64,000 nt of DNA. It comes from Sphaerimonospora cavernae (GTDB lineage: Bacteria; Actinomycetota; Actinomycetes; Streptosporangiales; Streptosporangiaceae). Positions within the stretch are counted from its first letter, which is position 1, and every line of letters starts with the position of its first letter. The stretch spans positions 276,647-340,646 of the forward strand of contig NZ_JBHMQT010000032.1 in the NCBI RefSeq assembly GCF_042435035.1, read 5' to 3'. Positions 17,023-27,389 of the stretch are shown in pieces. A program made the position numbers and the translations under genes. Under the pieces are notes generated by a model that was not told the origin of the DNA, did not search any database, and saw only the letters and a list, made by a program, of their open reading frames with translations.

Positions 17023-18138
17023 CTAGCCGATGCCGGCCTCGGTGCACTTGGCGGCGAACTCGCCTGTGCACAGCTCCTCCTTGCTCACGAATCCGTCGGC
17101 CACGACGTCCTTGACGCTGTCGAAGAAGATGGCCTGCGGATCGAGCAGCACCGAGGGCACGTCCCGGCCGCTCTCGGTGTCCTTGACCGAGCCGCTCGCG
17201 GCAGGCTTCTCACCCTTGGCCAGCGCCACGGCGAGCTGGGCGGCGGCGTCGGCCTCCTTCTTGATCGCCTTGTAGACGGTCATGCACTGGTCACCGGCGA
17301 GGATGTTCTGCAGGCCCTGCACGGTGGCGTCCTGGCCGGTGACCGGGACCTTGCCGTTGAGCTTCTGCTTCTTCAGCACGGCGATGGCGGCGTTGCCCAG
17401 ACCGTCGTTCGCGGCGAGCACGCCGGCGATCTTGGGCTCCTGGGTCAGCATCTGCTCGAAGATCGTGCCGGCCTGGGTGTTGTCCCACTCCGGAACCGAC
17501 TGGTCCGGACCCTTGACATATTCGCCGGAGTCGTACTTCGGCTGCAGCACGCCGTCGTAGCCGTTCTTGAACAGCGTGGCGTTGTTGTCGGTCGGCGAGC
17601 CGTTCAACTCGGCGACGATCGGCTTGTCCGCCTTCTTGTCGGTCAGGCACTTGACCAGGCCCTCGCCCTGCAGCGTGCCGACCTTGGTGTTGTCGAAGGA
17701 GACGTAGTAGGAGGCGCTGCCGCCCAGCGTGAGACGGTCGTAGTCGATCGTCGCGACGCCCTGCGACTGCGCCTTGTCCAGCACGGCCTTGCCGGTGCCG
17801 CTGTCCAGGTTCACGATCATCAGCACGGTCGCGCCGTCGGTGATCATCTGGTCGGCGATGGTCTGGAACTGGGTCTTGTCGCCCTGGGCGTTCTGGATGT
17901 CGTACTCGACACCCGCCGCTTTGAAGGCCTCCTCGAGGTACTTGCGGTCGGCGGTCTCCCACCGGGCCGACGACTTGCTGTCGGGGAGGATCACACCGAC
18001 CTTGCCGGCCTTGGCCGGGGCGGCGGAGGCCGCGTCGGTGCTCTGGGCGGAGGTGTCACCGCTCTCGCCCCCGCAGGCGGTGAGACCGAGGGTGAGCACC
18101 GCGGCGGCGGCGCCGATGCTGAGGATCCCCTTGCGCAT
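17023..18138 (-). CDS. xylF: Xylose-type sugar-binding lipoprotein (XylF-like)
   Basis: Extracytoplasmic receptor of the ABC importer. The signal sequence ends in a lipobox LTAC with Cys22. The mature domain is a type-I periplasmic-binding fold and keeps XylF hallmarks: ATIDYDRLTLG, YYVSFDNTKVGTLQG, NGSPTDNNATLFKNG, DSGEYVKG, GQDATVQG and MTVYKAIKKEA. With 371 residues it is the expected size. It is the promoter-proximal gene of the operon and has a xylO-like palindrome ~100 bp upstream. Confidence 0.85.
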   Translation of the reverse strand: MRKGILSIGAAAAVLTLGLTACGGESGDTSAQSTDAASAAPAKAGKVGVILPDSKSSARWETADRKYLEEAFKAAGVEYDIQNAQGDKTQFQTIADQMITDGATVLMIVNLDSGTGKAVLDKAQSQGVATIDYDRLTLGGSASYYVSFDNTKVGTLQGEGLVKCLTDKKADKPIVAELNGSPTDNNATLFKNGYDGVLQPKYDSGEYVKGPDQSVPEWDNTQAGTIFEQMLTQEPKIAGVLAANDGLGNAAIAVLKKQKLNGKVPVTGQDATVQGLQNILAGDQCMTVYKAIKKEADAAAQLAVALAKGEKPAASGSVKDTESGRDVPSVLLDPQAIFFDSVKDVVADGFVSKEELCTGEFAAKCTEAGIG

Positions 18139-18237
18139 GATGCATGGGTCCTTTCTCTGGCTGGGAGGTCTATAGCTGGGGGTCTAGGGGGAGGGGTACG
18201 GCATGGCCGGATCGAGGCTCTCACCGTGCGAATGAAT

Positions 18238-18252
18238 GTTGTTTGGGACAAC
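18238..18252. promoter_or_regulatory. xylO-like operator palindrome upstream of xylF
   Basis: GTTG-TTTGGGA-CAAC, an inverted repeat ~100 bp upstream of the xylF start. Its core (TTGTTTGGG.CAAC) closely resembles the XylR operator remembered from Bacillus xyl operons, and the operon itself ends with a ROK/XylR-type regulator. A second, looser TTGTTG...ATAACAA arrangement follows at about 18299-18317. Confidence 0.5.
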
Positions 18253-18334
18253 GTAAGCCTCCGATGTCCGCCGGTTGAAGACACAGGACGGTAACGTTTG
18301 TTGCCCGCCATAACAATCAAGAAACGCGGTCGCG

Positions 18335-19066
18335 TCAGAGTGAGCCGGTCAGGCTCTGGACGAGGAGCACGCAGGCGGACAGGGCGGCGACGCAGAGGAC
18401 CGCGAGCCGGACACGGCCGCCGTCGAGGTAGCGCCGCAGCGGACCCGACGCCGCGAAACCGGCCACCACGAAGGGGATCAGCAGCGCTCCCGCGCCGAGG
18501 ACGCGCGGCGGCATACGGCCAAGGACCGCCAGCACCGCGATCGACTGCATCGCGCTCAGGAAGAAGAACATCGCGAGCGTGGCCCTGATCTGCGGGCCCC
18601 TGGCGCTCTGGTAGACCAGCGCGATCGGCGGCCCGCCGATGCCGGTCGCCGTGCCGGTGACACCGGACAGGAACCCGGCCGCCGACATAGTGACCCCGTT
18701 GCGCGGCACGGCCATCGCGCGGGCGGTCAGCGCCACCGCGACGAGCACCATCACCCCGACGGCGACGCCGAGCGCGTTCGTGCTCACGTACACGACGACG
18801 AAGCCGCCGATGACGCTGCCCGGCAGTCTTCCCAGCACGGCGAAGCCGAAGCCGCGCCAGTCCACCCGCCGCCACTCGGCCGCCAGCGTGAACAGGGGCA
18901 TGGTGGCGTTGACCACCATGATCGCGCCCGGCATGGCCGTCGGGTCGAGCAACGTCAGCAGAGGAGCGGCGACCAAGCCCAGTCCGAACCCCACCCCGCC
19001 CTGCACCAGCGCCCCGGCGAAAACCGCAAATCCCCCGACAAGCAACAAAACCAAATCATGACCCAT
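18335..19066 (-). CDS. TauE/SafE-family membrane exporter
   Basis: A 243-residue integral membrane protein with about eight hydrophobic helices in two halves. The N-terminal VQGGVGFGLGLVAAPLL and the mid-protein GFLSGVTGTATGIGGPPIAL segments are the duplicated glycine-rich motifs of the sulfite exporter TauE/SafE family. The internal ATG (MGHDLVLLLVGGF) was chosen over an upstream start because it opens directly on the first helix. Substrate is unknown; organosulfur or sulfite export is only the family-level idea. Confidence 0.85.
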   Translation of the reverse strand: MGHDLVLLLVGGFAVFAGALVQGGVGFGLGLVAAPLLTLLDPTAMPGAIMVVNATMPLFTLAAEWRRVDWRGFGFAVLGRLPGSVIGGFVVVYVSTNALGVAVGVMVLVAVALTARAMAVPRNGVTMSAAGFLSGVTGTATGIGGPPIALVYQSARGPQIRATLAMFFFLSAMQSIAVLAVLGRMPPRVLGAGALLIPFVVAGFAASGPLRRYLDGGRVRLAVLCVAALSACVLLVQSLTGSL

Positions 19067-19168
19067 GGCGGCCGACCTTAACGGTGTGCCGCATGCGGCA
19101 GGCACCGGGCCATCCGGCCCCCAAAACCCTCCCGAAGTAGAATAATAACTCTCAGTAATCGAAATCTA

Positions 19169-19195
19169 TTGCGAGAGTAATCACTCGCCTATAGA
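19169..19195 (+). promoter_or_regulatory. Candidate promoter/operator of the mazEF module
   Basis: In a locally AT-rich patch before mazE there is a dyad GCGAG-AGTAATCA-CTCGC (19171-19188) overlapping TTGCGA (19169-19174) and TATAGA (19190-19195) in -35/-10-like positions, although the 15-nt spacer is short. An operator here would fit autorepression by the antitoxin. Confidence 0.35.
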
Positions 19196-19253
19196 GTTCA
19201 GGGCGAGGACAGAGCCATGGCCCTCACGCGGACGCGGACATAACCTCAGCTGT

Positions 19254-19559
19254 ATGGGCACCGAGCAACAGCACACGTCGATCCGGGTCAGCACCGTTAC
19301 TCGCGACAAGATCGCGCACATCGCCGAACAGGAGGAAAGAAGCATGACCGCAGTGATCGACGATGCGGTGGAGCAGTACAGAAAGAAGCAGTTCTGGGAG
19401 AAGGTCCGCGAGCAGGTCGAGCGCACCAAGCGCGAGGACCCCGAGGGCTGGGCTGACTACCTGGCCGAGGTCGAGGAGATCAACGGACCGCCATCCAGGA
19501 CGCACCGGATCGCCCCGGAATGGGAGGGACTCATCGACTTTCCCCAAGGAGAGAGATGA
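19254..19559 (+). CDS. mazE: MazE-like antitoxin (ribbon-helix-helix type)
   Basis: A 101-residue acidic protein. The N-terminal part TSIRVSTVTRDKIAHIAEQ followed by RSMTAVIDDAVEQYRKKQF looks like a ribbon-helix-helix DNA-binding fold; the C-terminal part (EDPEGWADYLAEVEEINGP) is the flexible toxin-neutralising tail. Its stop overlaps the mazF start in ATGA, a coupled antitoxin-toxin pair. A degenerate paralogue of its C-terminal half lies after mazF. Confidence 0.82.
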   Translation: MGTEQQHTSIRVSTVTRDKIAHIAEQEERSMTAVIDDAVEQYRKKQFWEKVREQVERTKREDPEGWADYLAEVEEINGPPSRTHRIAPEWEGLIDFPQGER

Positions 19560-19888
19560 GGGTGAAGCAAGGAGAGATCTGGTTCGCCGACTACGGTGAG
19601 CCTGTCGGTCGAGAGCAGGGTTACCCTCGGCCGGCCCTGATCGTCAGTAACGACGACTTCCACGCGGCGGGATTCGGCCTCGTCATCGCTGTGCCGCTGA
19701 CGACCCGCAACCGCGGGTGGACCAACCACGTAGAGGTTCCGACCGGAGCCACCGGCCTGCGGAAGACCAGTTGGGCGATGGTCCAACAGGTCCGATCGCT
19801 TTCCCCTATGCGTTTTGAATACCGGTTGGGGCAGGCCCCCACCGAGGTCGTCGACGAAGTCCTCCACGTCCTGGGGCAAATGGTCTGA
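19556..19888 (+). CDS. mazF: MazF/PemK-family mRNA interferase toxin
   Basis: A 110-residue ribosome-independent or mRNA-cleaving endoribonuclease of the MazF/PemK fold. The N-terminus KQGEIWFADYGEPVG, the RPALIVSNDDFH strand with the conserved Arg-Pro, VIAVPLTTRNRG, and the later SWAMVQQVRSLS segment are classic MazF features. Full length with no frame damage, so the module is probably active. ATG overlaps the antitoxin stop; GAAGGAGAGAG precedes it. Confidence 0.9.
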   Translation: MRVKQGEIWFADYGEPVGREQGYPRPALIVSNDDFHAAGFGLVIAVPLTTRNRGWTNHVEVPTGATGLRKTSWAMVQQVRSLSPMRFEYRLGQAPTEVVDEVLHVLGQMV

Positions 19889-19938
19889 CCGCAGGTTCCG
19901 GCCGCACGTGGCGGAACCCGAGGTAGGGAAGTTAACCC

Positions 19939-20130
19939 GTGGCCCCAGTAACCGATGACGAGCGCAAGAAGTTTCGGCAAGAGCTCCGTGAGGCAGTTGA
20001 GCGCATCCAGCGTTAGGACCCCGAGGGTTGGGCCGAGTACCTGGCGGAGACAGAACTCTTCGACAACGCCGCGGCGGACGGGCCTGAGCCTGATGACATT
20101 CCCGCCTACACGGTTCGGGAGAAGCCGTAG
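19939..20130 (+). pseudogene. Second MazE-like antitoxin gene interrupted by an amber codon
   Basis: A GTG-initiated frame reads MAPVTDDERKKF, EAVERIQR, then TAG (20014-20016), then DPEGWAEYLAETELFD and on to YTVREKP. The segment around the stop aligns with mazE (VERTKREDPEGWADYLAE against VERIQR-stop-DPEGWAEYLAE): one G-to-T change of a GAG Glu codon explains the stop. It lacks the DNA-binding N-terminal half of mazE and has no toxin of its own. Confidence 0.7.
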
Positions 20131-20137
20131 GGATGCC

Positions 20138-20179
20138 GTAGCCGTCCTGAGGGGACGAGGGCCCGATCAGGACGGCTAC
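20138..20179. terminator. Strong bidirectional terminator hairpin
   Basis: Perfect 12-bp stem GTAGCCGTCCTG/CAGGACGGCTAC with an 18-nt loop, filling the gap between the mazEF locus and the convergent acnA. Confidence 0.7.
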
Positions 20180-20198
20180 AGACGTGATGTCCAGTCGC

Positions 20199-22970
<2,772 letters not shown>

Positions 22971-23087
22971 GAAGTTCGCCTCCCCAGGTTTCCTGGATTG
23001 TCACAGGTTTTCGGATATGTCATCCTGCCGCACCTCGCGAACGCGCTCGACAATGAGGCTTGCCTAACTTTCACAAGACGGCAGATG

Positions 23088-23129
23088 TCTCGACATCAAG
23101 ATAACGCGATAGATATCTCGACATCAAGT
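23088..23129. promoter_or_regulatory. Two tandem copies of a TCTCGACATCAAG dyad upstream of acnA
   Basis: TCTCGACATCAAGA (23088-23101) and TCTCGACATCAAGT (23116-23129), 28 bp apart start to start, in the acnA upstream region. Each fits the near-palindrome TCTYGAYRTCRAGA. The arrangement looks like a pair of repressor or activator sites; the cognate regulator is not identifiable here. Confidence 0.5.
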
Positions 23130-23147
23130 TACTGATAAGTAACGCGG

Positions 23148-23870
23148 TCAGATCGGCATCAATCGCAGACAGAGGAGGGCGAGCACCACGACCGACAGGG
23201 CTGGGCCGAGGAACTTCTTCTCAAAGGTCTTCCCCGTCTTGATCCCGATGTCGTACGGCAACAGCCACCGCTTCTTGATGGGCCACAGCACCGGGCAGCC
23301 GCGCTCGGTCAGGCAGTCGCCGATCACGTGGACGAGGCAGCCGACGCCGATCGCGACGCCGAGCCACGCGTAGGTGACGCCCATCGATAAGAAGACGACG
23401 AAGGTCGCCGCCGTGAGCGCGATGTTGACGAGGGCCGAGGTGATCGTCTTACGGGGCACGCCGACGCCCACGGCCCGCAGTGCGAGCCCGATCATCAGGA
23501 CGACCAGGATGTCGCGCCCGATGGGATACCGCTCCGCAAGCAGGTGGGCGCCCAGCCCGGCGAGGACGGAGAACAGCAGCGAGTGGGTGGCGTGCCGGTG
23601 CCCGCCGCTGACGAAGTTGACCCCCTTGCTGAGCAGCCAGGTCACCGGGCCGAAGGTCTGCGCGATCGTGGCGTGGGGATGGTCGAGGTCGGGCAACATG
23701 GCGGCCCCGGCACAGACCAGCGCGCCCGCGATCAGTTCGGCGGGTGCCAGCACCCCGCCGGTCATCGCGGCGAACTCCGGCACTCCCAGGGCGTCGGGAA
23801 GCGCCACCAGGGCCGGTGCGGCCGCCAGCCACACGGCCGCTCCGCTGAGAGCGTGCGAGTGCCCCATCAT
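23148..23870 (-). CDS. Metal-dependent membrane hydrolase (YdjM/DUF457-like)
   Basis: A 240-residue polytopic membrane protein of the LexA-regulated YdjM-like putative metal-dependent hydrolase family. Signs are the N-terminal MMGHSHALSGAAVW, the AAMLPDLDHPHATIAQTFGP segment (conserved PDLDHP), SGGHRHATHSLL, and HVIGDCLTERGCPVLWP. The conserved His/Asp residues suggest a metal site at the membrane. The internal ATG before GHSHALSG is taken as the start because the upstream codons look non-coding. Function in this organism is unknown. Confidence 0.8.
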   Translation of the reverse strand: MMGHSHALSGAAVWLAAAPALVALPDALGVPEFAAMTGGVLAPAELIAGALVCAGAAMLPDLDHPHATIAQTFGPVTWLLSKGVNFVSGGHRHATHSLLFSVLAGLGAHLLAERYPIGRDILVVLMIGLALRAVGVGVPRKTITSALVNIALTAATFVVFLSMGVTYAWLGVAIGVGCLVHVIGDCLTERGCPVLWPIKKRWLLPYDIGIKTGKTFEKKFLGPALSVVVLALLCLRLMPI

Positions 23871-23998
23871 CGCTTCGTCACCGCTTTCAAGATCTCTCCA
23901 GGTGACTGTACGGCAAATCTCCGCCGGATCCGCAACGGAGCACCGTCGTCGCCGTGTCGAGCCGTCGGCGAGCACGAGCAATGAGACCGATTTGATAC

Positions 23999-24274
23999 AT
24001 GAGCCCTGTTGGGGCCGGGCAGCCGATCCAGGTGGCTCATTGCGCCTCCGCGGTCGGCCAGCACTCCGCGTCGATGCGGTGGGACCTGAGCGACGGCGCC
24101 TACACCTCGCGTAAGGACAGCGGGTGGGCGATCGCCGCGTCCGGGACGTCGAACAACGCGCGGATCGTGCTGCAGCCCGCCGCGGGACAGTCGGGGCAGT
24201 CGGGGCAGCGCTGGACGCCGGGCCCGAGCCGTACCGCCGACCCCTGGAAGTTCCTCACCGTGGACATCTACTGA
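23999..24274 (+). CDS. Small hypothetical protein, possibly a secreted-lectin fragment
   Basis: A 91-residue frame with no convincing ribosome site or signal peptide. The sequence is Gly/Ser/Gln-rich with an ARIVLQPAAGQSGQSGQRW stretch that faintly recalls the QxW element of ricin-type lectin domains, and it ends FLTVDIY. It could be the decayed end of a longer gene; no function is assigned. Confidence 0.3.
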   Translation: MSPVGAGQPIQVAHCASAVGQHSASMRWDLSDGAYTSRKDSGWAIAASGTSNNARIVLQPAAGQSGQSGQRWTPGPSRTADPWKFLTVDIY

Positions 24275-24284
24275 GCTGAGACAG

Positions 24285-24430
24285 GCGTCGGCGCGCTCCC
24301 CCGTCACCGGGGCATACCGACGCCCCCGCCTCCCGAGAGGCGGCAGGGGCACGACAGGAACAAGAAAAGACGGGACTGTCCCGCTCCAAGAGCACCCCCC
24401 AGCCCTCTCAAAGCGGAACGGTCCCGTCTT
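24285..24430 (+). ncRNA. Candidate 6C-like structured RNA with terminator hairpin
   Basis: Three consecutive hairpins. The first has a 7-bp stem GCGTCGG/CCGACGC (24285-24291 with 24317-24323) enclosing a CCCC/GGGG inner stem; the second has CGCCTC/GAGGCG with a 4-nt loop (24327-24342). The third is long (24367-24430): AAGACGGGAC pairs with GTCCCGTCTT, continues with CCGCT/AGCGG and AGAG/CTCT, and closes with a loop containing six consecutive C. C-rich hairpin loops define the 6C RNA class of actinobacteria. Only one of the loops here has a full C6 run, so this is a resemblance, and a strong intergenic terminator is the alternative. Confidence 0.45.
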
Positions 24431-24581
24431 ACCGAGATAACGCTCAGGTCTCGGCCTATGTTCCCTTCCATAATACGGCCTTAAGTGATCTGCGTCACTC
24501 TTCCAGCAACGCGTCCGCCGAATTGTGACTTGACCAGACCCGGCCCGGGGCGAACGATCAAGGTGACGCCTGGAGGGGCAG

Positions 24582-24707
24582 ATGGACTCCGTCAACACGG
24601 CACCCGCAGTAAGGGCAGCGACCTGGAGCACCCAGGCCGCGAAGATCAGGATCAGAAAGCTGGAGGCGGCCGAAACGTCCGTCTGCAGCAACGCCAACGG
24701 CAACTGA
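24582..24707 (+). CDS. Orphan 41-residue peptide, possible RiPP-type precursor
   Basis: A short gene with a very good ribosome site (CTGGAGGGG, 4-5 nt before ATG) encoding MDSVNTAPAVRAATWSTQ, then KIRIRKLEAAETS and a Cys/Ser/Asn-rich end VCSNANGN. The charged, leader-like first 30 residues and the short tail rich in Ser, Thr, Cys and Asn are the pattern of ribosomal peptide precursors, but no modifying enzyme lies near it in this window. It stands alone between the structured RNA and the end of pnkp. No match is recognised. Confidence 0.45.
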   Translation: MDSVNTAPAVRAATWSTQAAKIRIRKLEAAETSVCSNANGN

Positions 24708-24812
24708 GGCGCACCCCGGACCCGCGCGGGTTCCGCTGGGCGGATCCACACGCGGGTCCATTGCCCGAGGCCTCACGGGTTCGCGGTCAGAGGCATTGAT
24801 CACAGACATCGA

Positions 24813-27371
24813 TCACAGGCGCGGGTCCACCGGCTCGGACTCCAGCGCGAGCACCGCGAAGACCGCCTCGTGGACACGCCACAGCGGCTCGCCCTCGGTC
24901 AGCCTGGTGATCGCCTCCAGCCCCAGCGCGTGCTCCCGCAGCGCCAGCGAGCGCTTCTTGCCGGTGAACCGGCGCCGCAGCACGTCGAGCGACTCCGTGT
25001 AGTCGGGCCCATAGATGATGCGCAGATACTCCCGCCCCCGAACCTTGATCCCCGGTTGCACCCGCCCCGGAGTGAACTGGGCCGACGTGAACTGGGCCGG
25101 CTTCACGACCATGCCCTCGCCCCCGGCCTCGGTGAGCGCCGACCACCATGCGACGGCCGCGGCCCGATCTTCCGGTGAGTCGAGCGAGACGAAGACGTGC
25201 CGGGTCGGGGCGATCACTTCCGCGTCGAGGCGGCCCAGTAGATCCAGATGCCAATCGTGCGACCGTTCCGCGGCCGCCGGCCCGCCCTCGCAGGCGAGGA
25301 TCTGGAACGGTGCGAGCCGCACACCCTCGAGACCCGAAATCGGCCAGCAGTATCGTGCGTACGCCTCCCGGAACAGCACGGCGTTGCGTGCCCGCAGCCG
25401 GGCGCGCTCGATCGGGCCCGCCACGTCCAGGCCGCGCCGCGCGGCCTGCTCCAGCACCGCGACCGTCTCGGGCAGCGCCGCCGCGGCCGCCGCGCCGACG
25501 GAGGCGTACTGCTCGCGGATCAGGCCCTCCGCCTTGGCCGACCACGGCAGCAGCTCGCAGTCGAGCACGATCCAGTCGGAGTCCAGCTCCCGCCACAGCG
25601 GTCGCACCGCCTCGCGCAGGCGGTCGACGAGTCCGGCGGCGCGGATGTGATCGTCGAAGAACGGGCGGCCGGTGCGGGTGTAGACGACGCCCGCCGAGCC
25701 GTCGGCGACGCCGAACCGCTTCGCGGCCACATCCGGGGTCCGGGCCAGCACGGCTATCGCCCGGGAGCCCATGTGCTTCTCCTCGCACACCACCCGCGCG
25801 ACGCCGGCCTTGGCGAACTCCTCGAACGCCTCGGACGGGTGCTCCAGGAAGCCGTCGAGCGTCGAGGTCTCCGGCGGCGACATCGTCGGCGGGAGGTAGA
25901 CCAGCCAGCGGGGATCCACCGCGAACCGGCTCATGATCTCCAGCGCGGCCCGGGAGTTCTCCTCCGCGATCTTGATGCGGCCGCCGTACCGCGTCTCCAC
26001 GTAGCGCGTGCCGTCCACGTCGCCGATGTCGAGCACACCGGGATCTCGTACCGCCGTGGGCGCGGCGAGCGGCCGTACCGGCTCGTACCAGACCTGCTCC
26101 GCCGGGACCGACACCAGCTCCCGCTCGGGATAGCGCAGCGCGGTCAGCCGCCCGCCGAAGACCGCCCCGGTGTCCAGGCAGATCGTGTTGTTGACCCACT
26201 CGGGCTCCGGGATCGGCGTGTGCCCGTAGACGACCATGGCACGTCCCCGGTACTCGTCCGCCCACGGATAACGCACCGGCAGGCCGTACTCATCGGTCTC
26301 TCCCGTGGTGTCGCCATAGAGAGCGAAGGCCCGGACCCGGCCGGACGCCCGGCCGTGGTAGGCCTCCTTGAGCCCCGCGTGCGCGACCACCAGCCGGCCA
26401 CCGTCGAGCCGATAGTGGCTCAGCAGCCCGTCCATGAACGCCCGCGCGGCCTCCCGGAACTCCGCCGGCTCGGCGTCGAACTGCAGCAGCGACCGTTCCA
26501 GGCCGTGGGTGGCCCGTACGGCACGGCCGGCCAGCGCGCGGACCAGCTTCTGCTCGTGGTTGCCGCACACGCACAGGGCGTTTCCGGCCGCGACCATGCC
26601 CATGACCAGGCGGAGCACGCCCGGCGTGTCCGGACCGCGGTCGACGAGGTCGCCGACGAACACCGCCGTACGGCCCTCAGGGTGTACGGCGCCGTCCGGC
26701 GTGACCTCCCAGCCGAGGCGGCGCAGCAGCGACTCCAGTTCGGACCGGCAGCCGTGCACGTCGCCGATGATGTCGAAGGGACCGGTCAGCTCGGTCCGGT
26801 CGCTCCATGCCTTCTCATAGCCGATGACGGCCCGGTCGATCTCCTCCCCGCGCAGGACGTGCACCCGGCGGAAGCCGTCCCTGTCGATCCTGCCGAGCGA
26901 TCGCCTGAGATCCCTGCGCTGCCGGGGGATCACCTGATGGCCGAAGGAACGGTCGGGCCGGTCCGCGTTGCGGGCGATCGCCACCTCCTCCGGCACGTCC
27001 AGCACGATGGCGTCGACGAGCACATCGTGCGCGCGGGCCAGCTCGATCAGCTTCTTGCGCGCCTCCCACTGCACGTTGGTGGCGTCCACGACCGTGAGCA
27101 GGCCGCGCCGCAGGCGGGTGCCGACGATGTAGTGGAGCACGTCGAAGGCGTCCGGCGTGGCCGTCTGGTCGTTCTCGTCGTCGGCGACCAGTCCCCGGCA
27201 GAAGTCCGACGACACGACCTGGGTGGGCCGGAAGTGCCGCGCCGCGAAGGTGGACTTGCCGCTCCCGGAGATGCCCACCAGCACCACCAGCGCCATCTCC
27301 GGCACATTCACCGGCACATTCACCGGCGCATCCACTGGCACATCAGCCGGCACATTCTCCGACGCACTCAT
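24813..27371 (-). CDS. pnkp: Bacterial polynucleotide kinase-phosphatase-ligase Pnkp
   Basis: RNA-repair enzyme that heals and seals broken RNA (5'-kinase, 2',3'-phosphatase, adenylyltransferase), working with Hen1. The 852-residue protein has an N-terminal kinase with P-loop GISGSGKST at residues 33-41, a central metallophosphatase (DIIGDVHGCRSEL, VGDLVDRGPDTP, CGNHEQKL) and a C-terminal ligase-like nucleotidyltransferase with EEKHMGSRAIAVL, Lys532 being the expected nucleophile. The first 25 residues are repetitive (VPADVPVDAPVNVPVNVPE, encoded by 12-nt tandem repeats) and are not usual for the family; an internal Met26 would give the canonical N-terminus, but the upstream ATG has the ribosome site GGAGGGGGGA. 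It is downstream of hen1. Confidence 0.93.
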   Translation of the reverse strand: MSASENVPADVPVDAPVNVPVNVPEMALVVLVGISGSGKSTFAARHFRPTQVVSSDFCRGLVADDENDQTATPDAFDVLHYIVGTRLRRGLLTVVDATNVQWEARKKLIELARAHDVLVDAIVLDVPEEVAIARNADRPDRSFGHQVIPRQRRDLRRSLGRIDRDGFRRVHVLRGEEIDRAVIGYEKAWSDRTELTGPFDIIGDVHGCRSELESLLRRLGWEVTPDGAVHPEGRTAVFVGDLVDRGPDTPGVLRLVMGMVAAGNALCVCGNHEQKLVRALAGRAVRATHGLERSLLQFDAEPAEFREAARAFMDGLLSHYRLDGGRLVVAHAGLKEAYHGRASGRVRAFALYGDTTGETDEYGLPVRYPWADEYRGRAMVVYGHTPIPEPEWVNNTICLDTGAVFGGRLTALRYPERELVSVPAEQVWYEPVRPLAAPTAVRDPGVLDIGDVDGTRYVETRYGGRIKIAEENSRAALEIMSRFAVDPRWLVYLPPTMSPPETSTLDGFLEHPSEAFEEFAKAGVARVVCEEKHMGSRAIAVLARTPDVAAKRFGVADGSAGVVYTRTGRPFFDDHIRAAGLVDRLREAVRPLWRELDSDWIVLDCELLPWSAKAEGLIREQYASVGAAAAAALPETVAVLEQAARRGLDVAGPIERARLRARNAVLFREAYARYCWPISGLEGVRLAPFQILACEGGPAAAERSHDWHLDLLGRLDAEVIAPTRHVFVSLDSPEDRAAAVAWWSALTEAGGEGMVVKPAQFTSAQFTPGRVQPGIKVRGREYLRIIYGPDYTESLDVLRRRFTGKKRSLALREHALGLEAITRLTEGEPLWRVHEAVFAVLALESEPVDPRL

Positions 27372-27389
27372 CGTCCCCCCTCCCCCTCC

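Noticed and set aside
24558..24751. Minus-strand frames covering the orphan peptide gene
   Set aside because: No ribosome site and low-complexity Arg-rich composition; the plus-strand peptide has the only convincing initiation signal.
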